The position numbers were made by a program, and so were the translations under genes. 13,918 bases of DNA, from NCBI GenBank assembly GCA_009705185.1, contig WLCS01000011.1, positions 1 through 13,918 of the forward strand, given 5' to 3'. Below the pieces are notes generated by a model. It was not told the DNA's origin and did no database searches. It saw nothing but the letters and a program-made list of their open reading frames with translations. This stretch comes from Actinomycetota bacterium. Its GTDB lineage: Bacteria > Actinomycetota > Actinomycetes > Nanopelagicales > Nanopelagicaceae. Shown piece by piece: positions 1-7,778 of this stretch. The first letter of the stretch is position 1. Every line of letters begins with the position of its first letter.

Positions 1-664
1 CATAGTTGATGGAAGCTTCATAACGAGCAACCATTGCAACAATTCTCTTGCCGACTTCAGGGTCAGTCGCGCGCGCAGCTAATAAATGTTCTGCGCCAAG
101 AATTTCAGTTGTTTCACCAAGAACAGATGTTGCGCCCATTTCTACAAGTCGATCACTTGCAACACCTAGGGCAGGGTTAGCTGTGATTCCTGACAACGCA
201 TCAGAGCCACCACATTCGAGACCCAAAACAATCGCGCTCCATGGTGCTTCAACGCGCTTTTCAGCTTTGGCCTCTGACACGTACTTATTTGCAATGGCAA
301 GTGCATCGGATTGTAACTTTTCCATCGAGCCAATTTCAGGAAGTGAAAGTACTGCCGAACGCTTGAGACCTAACTCTTTGGCACCTTCAATGATTGATTT
401 TTCTTCAGCGCTTCCGATTGTTAAAAAGAGCACTGCATAGTTATTTGGATTTGAGGCATAACCCGTAAGAGTAAAGAGGATGCGCTTGAGGTCGCTATCA
501 ATTTCTCCGGACCAATCGTGGCTAATTGCAACAGCGCCATCAGATGCATCGGCAATTGCGCGAGCGGTCGAGGCAAGTGCTGAATGCAGTGGCAGAACTA
601 ATACGTGATTACGCAAACCCCAACGACCGTTATCGCGCTTATAGGCAAAAAGTTTTTCGCTCAT
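1..664 (-). CDS. UxaA/GarD-family dehydratase-like large protein, C-terminus cut by window edge
   Basis: This is a partial gene of about 221 visible residues with no stop before the window edge. It belongs to the altronate/galactarate dehydratase (UxaA/GarD) family, whose characterised members dehydrate sugar acids to 2-keto-3-deoxy acids in the cytoplasm. The N-terminus carries the family opening YKRDNGRWGLRNHVLVLP (residues 8-25). Residues 150-172 carry the hallmark ECGGSDALSGITANPALG block with Cys151, and GETTEILGAEHLL follows at about 183-195. Two other family blocks are lost: HxHGCG reads SHDWSG (48-53), and GLGCE reads TIGSAE (82-87). The upstream paralogue keeps exactly those two blocks. 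The ATG overlaps the upstream TAA by one base (TAATG), so translation is probably coupled. The substrate is unknown; altronate or a 6-deoxy sugar acid are only guesses. I am sure of the family and unsure of the activity. Confidence 0.85.
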   Translation of the reverse strand, partial: MSEKLFAYKRDNGRWGLRNHVLVLPLHSALASTARAIADASDGAVAISHDWSGEIDSDLKRILFTLTGYASNPNNYAVLFLTIGSAEEKSIIEGAKELGLKRSAVLSLPEIGSMEKLQSDALAIANKYVSEAKAEKRVEAPWSAIVLGLECGGSDALSGITANPALGVASDRLVEMGATSVLGETTEILGAEHLLAARATDPEVGKRIVAMVARYEASINY

Positions 665-1482
665 TACACGCTCCTGACAACTCGAGGTGCGCGGATTTCG
701 CCGCTCTTGTTCTTCTCAGCAATTGTTTGCGCGCCGGCACTGACAGATTCGATCAAAGAAATAATGTCATTCTCAATAGTGGCTTCGGTGATATCGAAAT
801 CAGCGCGAATCGCTTGATGTAGCGCGCCAGAACTAGCCACATTGATTACTGGAATCAGCGGAAATCCTGATGGTGGCTGGGTTTCACTTGGGAAGCTAAT
901 AATGATGTGCGCTTTTTCTTGCGCAAGACGAGAGAAAGATTCGGCAGATGAAAAGGATGAATCAGAAATAATTACTGTGTGACCGGCTGCGACTAGTAAC
1001 TTTTCGAGCGCTGTAATCCCTGCATATCCGCGACCATTATCAATTCCCACTCGAAGTGTTGGGAGCTCTGCAGCAGTTGGCACAAATGCAGCATTTAATT
1101 CCTTGGCAGCTTTCACGCCAGCTTGCACAGTGCCTTCGACTCCGCCGCTCTCTTGAATGATGCGGTACTGGGTAGATTCATTGCTCTTTAATAATTTGGC
1201 AGCCAGCTCTTGTCCCTGAATAGTTTCACAACCAAGACCAATAACGAGTGCTGAATTTACATTGGGATGATCTGCTAACTGAATAAAGAAATTATCGATT
1301 CCAGCAACATCATCTCCAATAATTCCGCATCCATGTTGGTGGGCGAAGGTGACTCCGTCTACTTCCGTTGCAATACGTCGGGCAACATGAGTAGAACAGA
1401 CAACGGATGGAAGAATTAATTGGTGATTGCGAATTCCTGCGCCACGATTTCCGTGAGCGAATCCCTTAATCGCTGAACTCAT
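664..1482 (-). CDS. UxaA/GarD-family paralogue, shortened, ECGGSD motif degenerate
   Basis: A 272-residue protein homologous to the large domain of UxaA/GarD dehydratases but shorter; the usual large part is about 400 residues. It keeps the opening GNRGAGIRNHQLILPSVVC (residues 11-29), the HQHGCG block (48-53, Cys52), GLGCE (82-86, Cys85) and IQESGGVEGTVQAG (109-122). The ECGGSDxxSGITA block has degenerated to IDNGRGYAGITA (147-158), without the Cys. About 100 residues of the central core then appear to be missing. The tail (about 196-240, FPLIPVINVA followed by a DFDITEATI stretch) resembles the normal C-terminal end of the family. Its start overlaps the SAF gene by 4 nt (ATGA) and its stop overlaps the next gene by 1 nt, as expected for subunits made together. 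It could be a non-catalytic partner or half of a composite active site. Family assignment is firm; function is inferred. Confidence 0.85.
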   Translation of the reverse strand: MSSAIKGFAHGNRGAGIRNHQLILPSVVCSTHVARRIATEVDGVTFAHQHGCGIIGDDVAGIDNFFIQLADHPNVNSALVIGLGCETIQGQELAAKLLKSNESTQYRIIQESGGVEGTVQAGVKAAKELNAAFVPTAAELPTLRVGIDNGRGYAGITALEKLLVAAGHTVIISDSSFSSAESFSRLAQEKAHIIISFPSETQPPSGFPLIPVINVASSGALHQAIRADFDITEATIENDIISLIESVSAGAQTIAEKNKSGEIRAPRVVRSV

Positions 1483-1754
1483 ACTTGCTCCGATGAAAGT
1501 CGATCGCCCAAAATATTATGAACATGAACATGCTCGCCAACAGCTATGGGTGCAACGGCATGTCCCATGCGTTCGCCGTATTTGATAATGCCATCATTTT
1601 TGTTGATAGGCCGTGATGCAATTTTGTGGCCGCGAGGAATTCTGTTGAGAACTTTTATAGAGATGTCGTCTTGTTCAATGACATCACCTTCATTGAGATC
1701 TACTAGACAGACAGCGATGTTATCTCGCGGATCTAGGATCAGTATTTTTCTCAT
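1479..1754 (-). CDS. SAF-domain small subunit of a UxaA/GarD-type dehydratase
   Basis: A 91-residue stand-alone SAF domain, equivalent to the N-terminal domain of single-chain UxaA and GarD. Family marks visible are IPRGHKIA (residues 39-46), IIKYGERMGHA (56-66) and GEHVHVHNI (73-81), the last being the usual GxxVHxHN ending. In related enzymes this domain packs against the large domain and helps form the substrate pocket. In some, such as sulfolactate lyase SuyA/SuyB, it is a separate subunit. Here it is followed by two large-domain genes with a 4-nt overlap (ATGA), supporting a multi-subunit enzyme. The gene starts 11 nt after the upstream kinase stop with only a weak ribosome binding site, so it may depend on translational coupling. 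The reaction is not assignable from sequence. Confidence 0.88.
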   Translation of the reverse strand: MRKILILDPRDNIAVCLVDLNEGDVIEQDDISIKVLNRIPRGHKIASRPINKNDGIIKYGERMGHAVAPIAVGEHVHVHNILGDRLSSEQV

Positions 1755-1765
1755 GATGACGCACT

Positions 1766-3112
1766 CTACCTAATTCCTGCGATTTGGAAAGGATTAATGA
1801 GAGAGAGAAATTCTTGGTAACGATTTTCAAGTGCGACCATCTCATTTTCATCCGGTGTAATCACCTGAGCAATTGAACTGTTAAAAACATCGAGTCCTGC
1901 TCCAACATCGGCACCTCGATGACCAGCTGCTGCAATCATTGCAGCACCGATATCAGAACCAGAAGTTTTCACTAACGAGATTGGTCTATGTAAAACGGTG
2001 GCGCGGATTCGAGACCAAATAGCTGACTTAGATCCACCGCCGACGGTGTACAAAGTTCCTGAATTATCAGCACCGGCAGCAGCTAACGTTTCATATGCAA
2101 GACGTTCGGCAAAAGCAATCCCTTCAAGGATTGATCGGTATTCATCAACTTCATCAGTGGGTGCTTGTGATCGAATTTCTTTCATATCTTTATTAGCAAT
2201 TGGAAAACGTTCGCCTGTTCCTACCAGCGGATACACAACTGAACTTGCTGGTCCGTGTGCAGCAGCTTTGTTATCCCACTGGGCGATATCAGATTTGAAT
2301 TTATCAAATGAGATGCCACCAAGATTTGATGCAGCACCGGCTAACCAACGATCTTTCGGAAGTAAGTGACTGTAGAAACCCGGTCCTGCAATCTCTTTAC
2401 TGCCGACAACTTTTAATACAAGAGTTGTACCCAGCGTTGAAACCGCGCAACCAATTGAGGCATCCCCTACTGAAATCTGCGCTGTACATCCATCGGTCAT
2501 ACCCGCGTAAATTGGAATTGCACCGAGAGATGTTGTACCCAGCAATGTTCCGGGTGCGCCAACTGTTGGCAATGAGATTGACAATGATTGAGCTTGCGCC
2601 AGTGCTTCTGCTTTCCATTGTCCAGTGTTGATATCAACGCCAGTTTTGAGCGCGTGGCTCCAGTCGGTTGAGATATCAGAAATTTTCTGCTGCGTTAAGT
2701 GAGCAACTAAGTATTCAGCGGTGTGGGCAAATAAATATTGACCGCTTGCCGACTCTTTAATAATCGCTTCTGCACGACCTAGTGGTGAACCTGCGCGTCC
2801 GTCGTTATACATTGCAGCTGGCGCGATTGGCTCTCCGTTCTTGTCTGTAAGAACGAATGTGCCCGATGTAGCAGTAATACACATGGCGCTAATAGAAAGC
2901 GTGGCTTTCTCGGCTTCTACGAGAATCTGCTGCAGAAGAGAATCAATTGCTGTAATCCAACTTGCTGGGTCTTGAGTAAGACGACCATCTGCTCCGCGCT
3001 GCACTGGAGCAAGATCGTGTGTAATGCGCGCATGAATATTGGAATCAATATCGAGTAAAACTGCACGTGCGGATTGGGTTGCAAAATCTATTCCGAGAAA
3101 AACTTCTTTCAT
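1766..3112 (-). CDS. FGGY-family sugar kinase, D-ribulokinase/XK1-like
   Basis: A 448-residue FGGY carbohydrate kinase, a cytoplasmic enzyme that would phosphorylate a free sugar with ATP. The N-terminal phosphate-binding stretch is GIDFATQSARAVLLD (residues 7-21, with Asp9 and Thr12). Residues 82-106 carry TSGTFVLTD and AAMYNDGRA, which recall the cyanobacterial/plant XK1 D-ribulokinase group rather than classical xylulokinase. AGMTDGC (203-209) supplies the likely catalytic base Asp207. TLGTT (227-231) and VGGGSKSAIW (357-366) are the C-terminal nucleotide-binding segments. It starts directly after the HAD gene stop (TAA then ATG, no gap). A dedicated rhamnulokinase is present in the same operon, so this kinase should have a different substrate, possibly a product of the 3-epimerase encoded on the other strand. 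That substrate link is inference. Confidence 0.88.
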   Translation of the reverse strand: MKEVFLGIDFATQSARAVLLDIDSNIHARITHDLAPVQRGADGRLTQDPASWITAIDSLLQQILVEAEKATLSISAMCITATSGTFVLTDKNGEPIAPAAMYNDGRAGSPLGRAEAIIKESASGQYLFAHTAEYLVAHLTQQKISDISTDWSHALKTGVDINTGQWKAEALAQAQSLSISLPTVGAPGTLLGTTSLGAIPIYAGMTDGCTAQISVGDASIGCAVSTLGTTLVLKVVGSKEIAGPGFYSHLLPKDRWLAGAASNLGGISFDKFKSDIAQWDNKAAAHGPASSVVYPLVGTGERFPIANKDMKEIRSQAPTDEVDEYRSILEGIAFAERLAYETLAAAGADNSGTLYTVGGGSKSAIWSRIRATVLHRPISLVKTSGSDIGAAMIAAAGHRGADVGAGLDVFNSSIAQVITPDENEMVALENRYQEFLSLINPFQIAGIR

Positions 3113-3775
3113 TTACAGTGCAGCAATCGCTTCAGGAATTCCTACAAGAGATGGCAAGACGATGTCAGGAGTCTTTAAATCTGCATCAGTAGGATCTGGG
3201 TTTGCTTCACCGCGCAGAATCCATGCGGTGCACATACCTAATTTCTGTGCAGGAAGGACATCGGTATCCAAGCGATTTCCTACGTGCACTGTCTGCTCTG
3301 GAGCAGTTCCTAATTCGTTAAGAGCCAATTTAAATATTGCAGGATCCGGCTTTTCGATTCCCACTACTGCAGAGACTCCGAGGAAATCTACAAGCTGGGC
3401 AATTGAATCTCGCTCGAGTGCCTGCACAACAGTGCGCGCTTGATTAGCAACAATTCCAATCTTGCATCCAGTACTGCGCATGGTTTCGATACAGTTTTTA
3501 GCATCGGCATATAAATCATTTTCAGTAAATATCCACTTTGCTGTTGCACGTTTCATAAGCTCTTCTTTGGAATCTAAGGATCCTAAGAATTCAACACATA
3601 ACTTGCTGCGCAATGAACCGCTCTGAGACTTTAAATGCTCGTTGTAAACGCTTTCAAATTTCTGTGCATCAATATTTCCTGCGATTTCCTCAAGTGCGCC
3701 AAAGATAGCTCTCTTAAAGACATCATCTGAATAAATAATGCCTCCGATATCAAAGGTGACGCCTTGAGGGATCAT
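3113..3775 (-). CDS. HAD-superfamily hydrolase with altered catalytic motifs
   Basis: A 220-residue HAD protein with a helical cap at about residues 18-90, of the size of small phosphosugar phosphatases. Motif I is FDIGG (8-12): nucleophile Asp9 is present but the +2 acid is Gly11, as also seen in some family members such as the YihX group. Motif II reads IGIVANQ (106-112), with Ala where Ser or Thr is usual. Motif III Lys142 (EKPDPAIF) is intact. Motif IV is HVGNRLDTDV (164-173), with Asn167 replacing the usual first Asp and Asp172 kept. It may be a phosphatase with weakened Mg2+ binding, or have another role. Its ATG overlaps the upstream aldolase stop by 1 nt and its stop directly abuts the kinase start, so it is embedded in the operon. 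Substrate unknown; removal of phosphate from a sugar phosphate of the pathway is a plausible housekeeping role. Confidence 0.85.
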   Translation of the reverse strand: MIPQGVTFDIGGIIYSDDVFKRAIFGALEEIAGNIDAQKFESVYNEHLKSQSGSLRSKLCVEFLGSLDSKEELMKRATAKWIFTENDLYADAKNCIETMRSTGCKIGIVANQARTVVQALERDSIAQLVDFLGVSAVVGIEKPDPAIFKLALNELGTAPEQTVHVGNRLDTDVLPAQKLGMCTAWILRGEANPDPTDADLKTPDIVLPSLVGIPEAIAAL

Positions 3776-4557
3776 TACTTATCGCCGGTGAGTAGCGCTC
3801 GTCGTGCAATTTCATCAGGGCGGAATGCGATTGTTTGCGCGGCGGTATTAGGAATGAAATTGATTCCGCCAGCAGCCAGTGCACCTAAGCGAATGCGCGC
3901 AGCTTTGACAGCAATTTGTGTCGTAGCAAGAGCTTCTTCTTTTCCATTTCCAAATGTGCACAGTCCGTGATTTCCCAAGATGATCTGGCGAGGATTCATG
4001 CCGTATTCCTCTTTATATTTAATTGCACCTTTGTAGAAACCAAGGCCGAGTGAGAGACCTGGTTCGTCATAAGGAAGATATAAAGGAATAGGTCCACAAA
4101 TAACGCTTTCGTCAGGAAATACGGTTCCGCTGTAATGCTCTGCAGCTTTTACTGAGGCAGCAAGTGAAACAACGGGAGTTGGGTGAGTATGTAGTGACCA
4201 TGTTGATTCAAGAAGGTGGAATGCGACAACGTGCACCAAAGTTTCAATACTTGCCTTTTTGCTTACTCCCCCAGGAGTTACTGCCGATTTTAAAATCGCA
4301 TCGAGTGCGCTATCTAATTTGGGCGAGCGACCATTCTTATTAGCATCGTCAAGAATCTCTATCGATTTACTTAAGCTGACCCACACCCAGTCTTCTGCAG
4401 TGGCTTCGCCCATGACGACTCCGCTGGCTTTTACTAAGAAGCGATCATTTGCAGCATCAAGAACTGCAGCATTGCCTTCGGCCAAAATTGTCAGGTCAGC
4501 ATCGGGTGCACCTGCACGCACTGCTAAATCTGAAATTTCCTCAGCTAATGTGGACAT
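3775..4557 (-). CDS. Class II aldolase/adducin-family protein
   Basis: A 260-residue class II (Zn2+-dependent) aldolase-type protein. Numbered from the upstream ATG at 4560, it shows AEGN (27-30), KASG (44-47), an SIET segment with candidate catalytic Glu106, the zinc pair HTHP (His124, His126), FPDE and PYDEPG (148-151, 163-168), and the third zinc ligand in GNHG (His198). It should cleave a ketose 1-phosphate to DHAP plus an aldehyde, but it does not look like E. coli RhaD. Since rhaEW already supplies rhamnulose-1-phosphate aldolase, this one may serve another phosphorylated ketose. Two ATGs lie in tandem. AGGAG at 4563-4567 is only 2 nt from the first but 5 nt from the second, so I chose 4557. 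The gap from rhaB is 8 nt or less, indicating one transcript. Confidence 0.85.
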   Translation of the reverse strand: MSTLAEEISDLAVRAGAPDADLTILAEGNAAVLDAANDRFLVKASGVVMGEATAEDWVWVSLSKSIEILDDANKNGRSPKLDSALDAILKSAVTPGGVSKKASIETLVHVVAFHLLESTWSLHTHPTPVVSLAASVKAAEHYSGTVFPDESVICGPIPLYLPYDEPGLSLGLGFYKGAIKYKEEYGMNPRQIILGNHGLCTFGNGKEEALATTQIAVKAARIRLGALAAGGINFIPNTAAQTIAFRPDEIARRALLTGDK

Positions 4558-4565
4558 CATCGCTC

Positions 4566-6044
4566 CTATTCCTCTGAATGAACTAACTCTTCGTATCGCG
4601 CTCGAACGTCTGAAATTTCTTGAATTTTTTCAGGTGCATAGCGTCCCAGTTGTAAGTGACTTGAGGCAATCAATTTACGTGCTGATTCGATATCGACTAC
4701 ATCACCGGCTGCAATCGCTTGAACAAATGCATTACCAATTGCGGTGGCCTCGATCGGGCCAGCGATTACTTCACGTCCTGAAAGCGTTGCGGTCATCTGC
4801 GACAAGTGAGCGTTCTGCGCACCGCCGCCAACAATGTGGATTGCGGGCATATCTTCGCCGCTGCATTGCTGCAAAACATCTGCTGTCTTGGCATATTGCA
4901 ATGCAAGGGATGCAAATGTTGCTTGGGCTAATTGACCCGGAGTCTCGGGAACCGGCTGACCAGACTTACGCGCATATTCTTGAATTCTAGAAATCATATT
5001 TCCGGCATAAACAAATATCGGAGCATCAACGAAGAAAAGTGTGCGCCAAGGGTCAGCTTCTTTACGTGCAAGCTCGACAAGGTCGACGTACGAAATTTCG
5101 GTGCCTTGTGATTTTAAGTCACGGCGAATCTCTTGAATAATCCAGAGCCCCGTGATGTTACGCAACAAGCGAATACTTCGGTCAAATCCACCTTCATTTG
5201 TTAGGCGCTCATCAAGAGTAATTTCATTAGTGATGGCGGTATCAATCTCAACGCCCATCAAAGACCATGTGCCAGATGAAATGTATGCACTTCCTGGAGA
5301 TTCAAGTGGTGTGGCAACTACTGCAGCAGCTGTGTCATGGCTTGTTGTAGCAACACATTTCAGCGGACCAAGACCAGTTTTCTTCTGCAGATCTGGCGAA
5401 AGAGTTCCGCGCACTGTGCCGGCATCTTCTACTTCGCCCAGAATATGTGTTGGAATTCCGAGATCCCGAGCTAAGCCAAGTGCCCATTGATTATTGGTTG
5501 TGTCATACAGCCCAGTTGTGGATGCAATTGTGTATTCGGTTCCAATTTCTCCAGTAAGTGCAAAGAGAATCAGATCTGGCATCAACTGTAAGTACTGGGC
5601 TTTCTCTAATTCATCTGGTGTATTTTCAACAATCGAAAGCAGTTGGAAAACTGAGTTAATTTCAAGTAATTGTGCACCCGTTTCAAAGTGAAGTCTTTCG
5701 CGTCCAACAATTGACGATGCTTTTTCTAAGTACCCATCAGTGCGGTGATCGCGATGGCTTACGGGCAAAGTCACTAACTTCTTTTCTGCATCTAATAATC
5801 CGAAATCAAGGCCCCAAGTATCAACACCGAGTGATTCAAAGGGGCCATGAGGTGCCGCGAGTGAAAGTGCGTGCGTTACTTCTTCAATGATTCTCGGAAA
5901 ATCCCAACACCGTCTGCCGTGTGCATCTTGTGTAATAGGTGTTTCAAAGCGATATAGAACTTCAGTTGTAATTTCAGTGTTGATATCGACAATTACAAGT
6001 CGCCCAGATTCGGCGCCCATATCGAGAGACAAATAGCGTGACAT
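4566..6044 (-). CDS. rhaB: L-rhamnulokinase RhaB
   Basis: A 492-residue FGGY kinase matching rhamnulokinase in length (E. coli RhaB is about 489) and motifs. It phosphorylates L-rhamnulose to L-rhamnulose 1-phosphate with ATP in the cytoplasm. Visible marks are the N-terminal LDMGAESGRLVIVD (7-20), the RhaB-typical GVDTWGLDFGLLD (73-85), SHRDHRTDGY (96-105), SHDTAAAV (235-242) with catalytic Asp237 at the same number as in E. coli, SSGTWSLMG (256-264), and the C-terminal VGGGAQN. Upstream is a GAGGGGAA ribosome binding site about 8 nt from the ATG. It is the first gene of the left operon and is transcribed away from the ABC importer across a shared 226-bp regulatory region. Confidence 0.95.
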   Translation of the reverse strand: MSRYLSLDMGAESGRLVIVDINTEITTEVLYRFETPITQDAHGRRCWDFPRIIEEVTHALSLAAPHGPFESLGVDTWGLDFGLLDAEKKLVTLPVSHRDHRTDGYLEKASSIVGRERLHFETGAQLLEINSVFQLLSIVENTPDELEKAQYLQLMPDLILFALTGEIGTEYTIASTTGLYDTTNNQWALGLARDLGIPTHILGEVEDAGTVRGTLSPDLQKKTGLGPLKCVATTSHDTAAAVVATPLESPGSAYISSGTWSLMGVEIDTAITNEITLDERLTNEGGFDRSIRLLRNITGLWIIQEIRRDLKSQGTEISYVDLVELARKEADPWRTLFFVDAPIFVYAGNMISRIQEYARKSGQPVPETPGQLAQATFASLALQYAKTADVLQQCSGEDMPAIHIVGGGAQNAHLSQMTATLSGREVIAGPIEATAIGNAFVQAIAAGDVVDIESARKLIASSHLQLGRYAPEKIQEISDVRARYEELVHSEE

Positions 6045-6153
6045 GCAATATTCCCCTCTCGATCAGTGCCCTACTCTTGTGCAAAGGCGATAAAAAACCA
6101 AGACGGAAAAACCTTTCTAACATTTCGTTACAAAGCAGTACGCACATTCAGGA

Positions 6154-6168
6154 ATTGAATTGTTCAAT
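6154..6168. promoter_or_regulatory. 15-bp palindromic operator candidate (ATTGAATTGTTCAAT)
   Basis: The two arms ATTGAA and TTCAAT are perfect inverted repeats around TTG. The reverse complement, ATTGAACAATTCAAT, occurs exactly at 9791-9805. Looser relatives lie at 9811-9823 and 11104-11116. Repetition in three regulatory gaps of one pathway points to a transcription factor site; the factor is not encoded in the window. Confidence 0.7.
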
Positions 6169-6195
6169 GCGTAAATGACGCGGTAAAGAATTTCT

Positions 6196-6216
6196 TTAAA
6201 CCCTAGTACGGTTTAA
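6196..6216. promoter_or_regulatory. 21-bp palindrome with TTAAACC / GGTTTAA arms
   Basis: Two perfect 7-bp arms, TTAAACC and GGTTTAA, flank a 7-bp centre (CTAGTAC). The same 7-7-7 layout with near-identical arms (TTAAACA and TGTTTAA) recurs at 9811-9831. It overlaps the likely -35 region of the rightward promoter, so it may be a repressor or activator site. Centre-to-centre distance to the 15-bp palindrome is about 45 bp. Confidence 0.6.
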
Positions 6217-6270
6217 CTTTACTGAATAAGATTTCACAATTCGGCAAGTGAGTTAGATGAGGAGAATGCA

Positions 6271-7776
6271 TTGGCAAACAAGGGCGACCTTCTTCTAGAA
6301 ATGAAGGATGTTAAGAAACGTTTCGGTGGAGCAGTTGCTCTTCGCGGAACTTCTCTCTCTGTACGCGCGGGAGAAATTCATGCACTGCTCGGTGAAAACG
6401 GCGCAGGCAAATCAACAATGTTAAAAATTCTTGCTGGCGTGCATGTTCACGACGGCGGAGAAATCACTCTTGGTGGTTCAGCATTTATTTCTGGATCTCC
6501 GCAAGCATCTATCGACCAAGGTATCGCCGTTATCTATCAGGAACCTTCACTGTTCTTAGATCTTTCACTCGCCGAAAACGTATTCGTGGGAAGACAACCT
6601 AAGAAGGGCATCGCCATCGATTGGAAAGAGGCAGAAGCGCAAGCTTCTAAGCTTTTCAAAGAACTCGGTGTTGAACTCGATCCTAAGCGTCAAGCACGTG
6701 GACTTTCGATTGCAGACCAGCAAGTAGTTGAAATCGCTAAGGCGCTTTCAATGAACGCAAATATTATTTTGATGGACGAACCAACTGCAGCTCTCTCTGC
6801 CTCTGAAGTAGAACGCCTCATGACCGTGATGCGCAATCTTCGTGCAGCTAACAAGGCAGTTATTTTCGTAAGCCACCGCCTCGATGAAGTCTTCGCAATC
6901 TCAGACCACATCACCGTTATGCGTGATGGCGCAACTGTTTCAGAGAAGAAAATCGCTCAAACAGATTTGCAGACAGTTATTAAAGAGATGGTCGGCCGCG
7001 AGCTCACTGAACTCTTCCCAAAGACTGATCACCCGATTGGTGATGTAGTTCTTGAGGTAGAAAATCTCACTAATGCTGCCTACTTCCGCAATGTTTCCTT
7101 CACTGTGCGCAAAGGTGAAATCGTGGCACTTGCAGGACTTGTCGGAAGCGGCCGTTCTGAAATCGCTCGTTCAATCTTCGGAATCGATTCATACGATGAA
7201 GGTTCTGTAAAAATCAACCACAAGCCGCTGAAAAAGAACTCTCCTATTGCGGCTATGGACGTCAAGATTGCCCTCGTTCCTGAAGATCGTCGTCAACAAG
7301 GACTCTTCATGGTTGCCGGAGTAAATCGCAATATTTCGATGGAATCTTTCAGCCGTCTTACTGGTCGCTTCTTCATTAACTTTAAGAAGGAGCGCGCACT
7401 CACAAACGAATGGCGCGAGAACTTAAGTATTAAGTATGCGGATCAATCAGATCCAGTTGATCGTCTCTCTGGCGGAAATCAGCAGAAGACTGTGTTAGCT
7501 AAGTGGCTTGCTACAAATCCAGATCTTCTTATCGTTGACGAACCAACTCGCGGTATCGATGTTGGAACAAAGGCAGAAGTTCACCGCCTGATTGATAAGG
7601 CAGCTGGCGAAGGCAAAGCTGTTCTGATGATTTCAAGTGAGCTTCCAGAAGTTCTCGGAATGGCAGATCGCATCATTGTGATGCGCGAAGGTCGCCAAGT
7701 AACTGAACTTTCTCGCAAGGAAGCGACTCAGGAAAATGTCATTGCAGCAGCTACCACCGGAAAGAAGGGCATCTAA
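6271..7776 (+). CDS. rhaT: Sugar ABC importer ATP-binding protein (tandem ATPase, RhaT-like)
   Basis: A 501-residue cytoplasmic ATPase with two fused nucleotide-binding domains, the arrangement of RbsA/XylG/RhaT sugar importers. Domain 1 has Walker A GENGAGKST (residues 41-49), an ABC signature in degenerate form LSIADQQ (about 148) and Walker B ILMDEPTAAL. Domain 2 has the usual degenerate Walker A GLVGSGRSE (about 290), signature LSGGNQQK, and Walker B LLIVDEPTRGID. The start is TTG at 6271, chosen because GGAG at 6261-6264 is well spaced; a nearby ATG at 6266 is out of frame. It is followed by two permeases with 2-nt gaps. Rhamnose as cargo is inferred from the adjoining rhaB, rhaM and rhaI genes. 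Confidence 0.92.
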   Translation: MANKGDLLLEMKDVKKRFGGAVALRGTSLSVRAGEIHALLGENGAGKSTMLKILAGVHVHDGGEITLGGSAFISGSPQASIDQGIAVIYQEPSLFLDLSLAENVFVGRQPKKGIAIDWKEAEAQASKLFKELGVELDPKRQARGLSIADQQVVEIAKALSMNANIILMDEPTAALSASEVERLMTVMRNLRAANKAVIFVSHRLDEVFAISDHITVMRDGATVSEKKIAQTDLQTVIKEMVGRELTELFPKTDHPIGDVVLEVENLTNAAYFRNVSFTVRKGEIVALAGLVGSGRSEIARSIFGIDSYDEGSVKINHKPLKKNSPIAAMDVKIALVPEDRRQQGLFMVAGVNRNISMESFSRLTGRFFINFKKERALTNEWRENLSIKYADQSDPVDRLSGGNQQKTVLAKWLATNPDLLIVDEPTRGIDVGTKAEVHRLIDKAAGEGKAVLMISSELPEVLGMADRIIVMREGRQVTELSRKEATQENVIAAATTGKKGI

Positions 7777-7778
7777 AA

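Larger units (their letters stand above)
6045..6270. promoter_or_regulatory. Divergent promoter region between rhaB operon and ABC importer operon
   Basis: A 226-bp intergenic region between two divergent operons, so it must hold both promoters. I see no credible small gene. It contains two clear palindromes, at 6154-6168 and 6196-6216, annotated separately. A TAAGAT at 6227-6232 is a weak candidate -10 for the rightward promoter; its -35 position would fall inside the second palindrome. A GGAG at 6261-6264 sits 6 nt before the TTG start of the ATPase. No convincing leftward promoter boxes were found by eye. Confidence 0.7.

Noticed and set aside
48..440. Open frame of 130 codons on the plus strand
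   Set aside because: It lies opposite the UxaA-like gene, whose minus-strand product has clear family motifs; the plus-strand product is low-complexity Ser/Ala/Pro-rich with no recognisable domain.
4259..4990. Open frame of 243 codons on the plus strand
   Set aside because: It overlaps both the class II aldolase and rhaB on the opposite strand, has no recognisable domain and no good ribosome binding site, so it is a shadow of the real genes.
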